Shown one piece after another: positions 61,511 to 64,000 of a stretch of DNA of 64,000 nucleotides. Below the pieces are notes generated by a model. It had not been told where the DNA came from. It did no database searches and worked only from the letters and a program-made list of their open reading frames with translations. Both the position numbers and the translations under genes were made by a program. How positions within the stretch are numbered: position 1 is the first letter of the stretch; each line of letters begins with the position of its first letter. The stretch comes from Campylobacter peloridis LMG 23910 (GTDB lineage Bacteria > Campylobacterota > Campylobacteria > Campylobacterales > Campylobacteraceae): contig NZ_CP007766.1 of NCBI RefSeq assembly GCF_000816785.1, positions 558,001 through 622,000 of the forward strand, given 5' to 3'.

Positions 61511-62166
61511 TATATTTTGAAGATGAAAAAGAAGCTGTAGAAAGGTTATACGAACAATTACCAAGTGATAAACTAAAAGATTATATTATTATCACCCCCT
61601 CTTTAAAATCAATTATTTTTGTTGATATGCTTGCTTATAAATTAGAAATTCCTTATAATTTTTTATTTACAGAGCAAATTAAAGCCCCTAATAATAACGA
61701 ATGTCAAATTGCTATGATTAGCGAAACTAAAGATATAGTGTATAATGAAGCTTTGGTTAATGCTTTTGATATAAGTTTAGATTATATATATGGAGAGGCT
61801 AATAGAACTTATGAAGAAAAAATTTTGAAAAATTTATATCGTTATAGAAAAGGCAATCTTTTAAAAGATTTAAAAGGCAAAAATATTTTAATATTACATG
61901 AAGGTTGTGAAAGTGGAATTACTGCTTCATGTTGTATAAAAAGTTTATTAAAAGAGGAGGTTAATAGCATTGTTTATGCAACAGCATTAATGCCAAGTGA
62001 TGTTAATGATTATATCGCAAGTTTTGTTGATAATGTATATTGTGCACAAAAAATAGATCATTTTGTAAATATAGAATTTTATTTTAAAAACAAGACTATT
62101 TTACAAACACATGAAATTTTGGATATTTTAGAAGAAAGTAAATATTATCTTCCTTTGCAAAAATAA
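61507..62166 (+). CDS. Phosphoribosyltransferase-fold protein with altered PRPP loop
   Basis: 219 residues. ERLYEQLPSDKLKDYIIITPSLKSIIFVDMLAYKLEIPYNFLF at the start resembles the family core, and KNILILHEGCESGITASCCIKSL near 133 lies where PRTases carry the PRPP loop (hydrophobics, two acids, GxxTG). Here the two acids are His-Glu rather than Asp-Asp. Ends in a hood-like region. Predicted to bind but not necessarily use PRPP. Last gene of the purD operon. Confidence 0.65.
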   Translation: MIYFEDEKEAVERLYEQLPSDKLKDYIIITPSLKSIIFVDMLAYKLEIPYNFLFTEQIKAPNNNECQIAMISETKDIVYNEALVNAFDISLDYIYGEANRTYEEKILKNLYRYRKGNLLKDLKGKNILILHEGCESGITASCCIKSLLKEEVNSIVYATALMPSDVNDYIASFVDNVYCAQKIDHFVNIEFYFKNKTILQTHEILDILEESKYYLPLQK

Positions 62167-62257
62167 ATTTATATCTGAGCAAAAAGTTGTTTAGATATAA
62201 ATTTATAGGCAAAATAAAAACAGGCTTTTTAAGTTTTATATTTAAAATTTAAAAAGC
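62165..62257 (+). terminator. Two hairpins ending the purD-lptD operon
   Basis: First hairpin: 12-bp perfect stem 62165-62176 with 62193-62204. Second: GCTTTTTAA (62224-62232) with TTAAAAAGC (62249-62257), followed by a T-rich run, the better intrinsic terminator. They separate the operon from pnp. Confidence 0.65.
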
Positions 62258-62299
62258 TTATTTGTTTTTGTCTATAATAAAAATATTTAAGGATAAATT

Positions 62300-64000
62300 A
62301 TGCGACATGAAATAAATATCAATAACCATTTAGAAATTTTTGATACTGACAAGGTAGCAAAACAAGCAGCTGGTGCAGTATTGATGCAAGAAAAAAATGC
62401 AGTAGTGTTAGCTACTGTAGCTAGAGAAGAAAAAATGGTAGAAGAGGATTTTCTACCACTTACTGTGCAGTATATAGAAAAAGCTTATGCAGCAGGTAAA
62501 ATACCTGGAGGTTATGTTAAAAGAGAGACAAAGCCAGGCGATAATGAAACTTTAAGTGCTAGGATTATTGATAGAAGTTTAAGACCATTATTTCCAAAAG
62601 GCTATGCATATCCAACTCAAATTGTAGTGATGGTTCTTTCGGCTGATCCTGAGGTTGATTTGCAAGTAATGAGTTTAAATGCAGCTAGCATTGCATTGTA
62701 TTTAAGTGATATTCCTATTAAAGCTCCAGTTTGTGGAGTGAGAATAGGACGCATTAATAATGAATTTGTTTTAAATCCAAGCAATAGTGAGTTAAAGAAT
62801 AGTTCGCTAGATCTTTATGTGGCTGGAGTTAAAGATGAACTTTTGATGATAGAAATGAGAGCATTGTCTAATAAACAAAACCATATTCATTTTATGAACG
62901 AATTAAGTGAAGATGACACGCTTAAAGCTTTAGAATTTGCAGGCAATGCTATTTTAAGAGGTTCTAATGAATATGAAAAGGTTTTTGCAGCTTATAGAAA
63001 AACTTCAAATCTTGAATTTAAAATAGAACTTGATAATGAAGAAATTATCAATCATGTAAAAAATTCTTATTTAACTAAATTAAAAATTGCTATTAATCAA
63101 ATGGCTAAAAGTGAAAGAGCTAGCGAGCTTTCTAAAATTGCTAAAGAAATTGAGATAGAACCTATAGCAATTGAAAAAGAATGGAAATTAGAAGATATTG
63201 AAAAAGCATTGCATATATGTAAAAGAGAATTAGTTAGAGCACAGATAATTAATGAGGCAAAAAGAGCAGATGGTAGAGGTTTGAAAGATGTTAGAAAAAT
63301 AGACATAGAAACAAATATTTTACCGAATGCACATGGTTCTTGTTTATTTACTAGAGGTCAAACACAAGCTTTAGTTGTTGCAACTTTGGGCGGAGATAAT
63401 GATGCGCAAATGTCAGATTTATTAACAGAAAAAAATCCAGTGTGTGAAAAATTTATGGTTAATTATAACTTTCCAGGATTTTCTGTGGGAGAGGCTAGTC
63501 CTATTAAAGCACCGGGAAGAAGAGAGTTAGGTCATGGAAATTTAGCAAAACGAGCTTTACATCCTAGTGTTGATAGTGATTGTGCTTATATTATTCGTTT
63601 GGTTTCTGAAATTTTAGAAAGCAATGGTTCTAGTTCTATGGCTACGGTGTGTGGAGGATCTTTGGCTTTAAAAGCTGCTGGTATAAAGAGTGAAAAATTA
63701 ATCGCAGGTGTGGCTATGGGACTTGTTTTTGAAGATGAGAAATATGCTATTTTGACAGATATTATGGGGCTTGAAGATCATGATGGGGATATGGATTTTA
63801 AAGTTGCAGGTAGTTATGATGGTATCACTGCTTTACAAATGGATATAAAACTTGGTGGTATTGAACAGCAAGTTTTAAAAGAAGCATTATATCAAGCAAA
63901 AGAAGCAAGGGAATATATTTTAAATTTAATGGAACAAGCAAGCAAAAATATTATTATTAATGAAGCTATATTGCCTAAAATTGAAATTTTTAATGTTGAT
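62300..64000 (+). CDS. pnp: Polynucleotide phosphorylase, N-terminal 567 residues
   Basis: Begins ATG at 62300 with AAGGA upstream and runs off the right edge in frame. First RNase PH-like domain ([46 protein letters not shown]), helical linker, second RNase PH-like domain ([48 protein letters not shown]). The KH and S1 RNA-binding domains lie beyond the window. It phosphorolytically degrades mRNA; in C. jejuni PNPase also supports cold survival and motility. Confidence 0.95.
   Translation, partial: MRHEININNHLEIFDTDKVAKQAAGAVLMQEKNAVVLATVAREEKMVEEDFLPLTVQYIEKAYAAGKIPGGYVKRETKPGDNETLSARIIDRSLRPLFPKGYAYPTQIVVMVLSADPEVDLQVMSLNAASIALYLSDIPIKAPVCGVRIGRINNEFVLNPSNSELKNSSLDLYVAGVKDELLMIEMRALSNKQNHIHFMNELSEDDTLKALEFAGNAILRGSNEYEKVFAAYRKTSNLEFKIELDNEEIINHVKNSYLTKLKIAINQMAKSERASELSKIAKEIEIEPIAIEKEWKLEDIEKALHICKRELVRAQIINEAKRADGRGLKDVRKIDIETNILPNAHGSCLFTRGQTQALVVATLGGDNDAQMSDLLTEKNPVCEKFMVNYNFPGFSVGEASPIKAPGRRELGHGNLAKRALHPSVDSDCAYIIRLVSEILESNGSSSMATVCGGSLALKAAGIKSEKLIAGVAMGLVFEDEKYAILTDIMGLEDHDGDMDFKVAGSYDGITALQMDIKLGGIEQQVLKEALYQAKEAREYILNLMEQASKNIIINEAILPKIEIFNVD

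Overview
The window is chromosomal DNA from a low-GC epsilonproteobacterium. It is almost certainly a Campylobacter, and the gene content and codon use suggest the C. lari group rather than C. jejuni itself. Evidence includes flgS, racRS, paqPQ, ccoIS, mqo, a class III pantothenate kinase, a 16S-Ala-Ile-23S-5S rRNA operon, and gene blocks that I remember as also clustered in C. jejuni. Species assignment is inference.

Layout. 1-11 kb: a partial PLP aminotransferase, a DUF234/nuclease-like protein, the flagellar kinase flgS, tRNA-Arg, trmL, a polar amino-acid ABC transporter (paqPQ), an AGCS symporter, glyS, an M23 peptidase, a MidA-like methyltransferase and ribBA. 11-20.2 kb: tRNA-Gln and tRNA-fMet behind a perfect TTGACA-17-TATAAT promoter; a filamentous-haemagglutinin-type exoprotein with a poly-G10 tract near its start codon; seventeen 10-bp repeats with phased A-tracts; then a complete rRNA operon. 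20.2-21 kb is a cytosine-poor non-coding stretch. 21-31 kb: a DUF411 copper-type protein, a divergent tonB-exbD-exbB / TonB-dependent receptor iron-uptake locus with palindromic Fur-box-like DNA between, dnaX, rho, ccoI-ccoS and a cytochrome c. 31-34.6 kb: the complete ADP-heptose pathway (gmhB-hldD-hldE-gmhA). 34.6-46.4 kb: pyk, mqo, coaX, an envelope gene pair, then gatC-cvpA-fur-lysS-glyA-DUF1882-SPOR-aroE. 46.4-64 kb: dnaJ, racRS-recR, uvrC with a DUF721/DciA-like gene, a small lipoprotein, nhaD, guaA, a methyltransferase, an unusual 479-residue protein, 6S RNA, purD-RDD-lptD-PRTase-like, and the start of pnp.

Most genes sit in tight operons with 1-8 bp overlaps, and convergent pairs often overlap by a few bases. 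Functional themes are lipopolysaccharide/envelope building (heptose pathway, LptD, an LptM-like lipoprotein, a YfgM/BamB-like pair, SPOR and M23 proteins), iron and copper handling (Fur, TonB system, CcoI, DUF411), signalling (FlgS, RacRS), and translation/RNA (rRNA, tRNAs, glyS, lysS, gatC, trmL, rho, pnp, 6S RNA).

The least ordinary features are the phase-variable exoprotein, the curved-DNA-like repeat array abutting the rRNA promoter, the C-depleted flank behind the rRNA operon, and several proteins with degenerate or unusual domain combinations. I saw no CRISPR array, insertion sequence, prophage or complete novel defence system.
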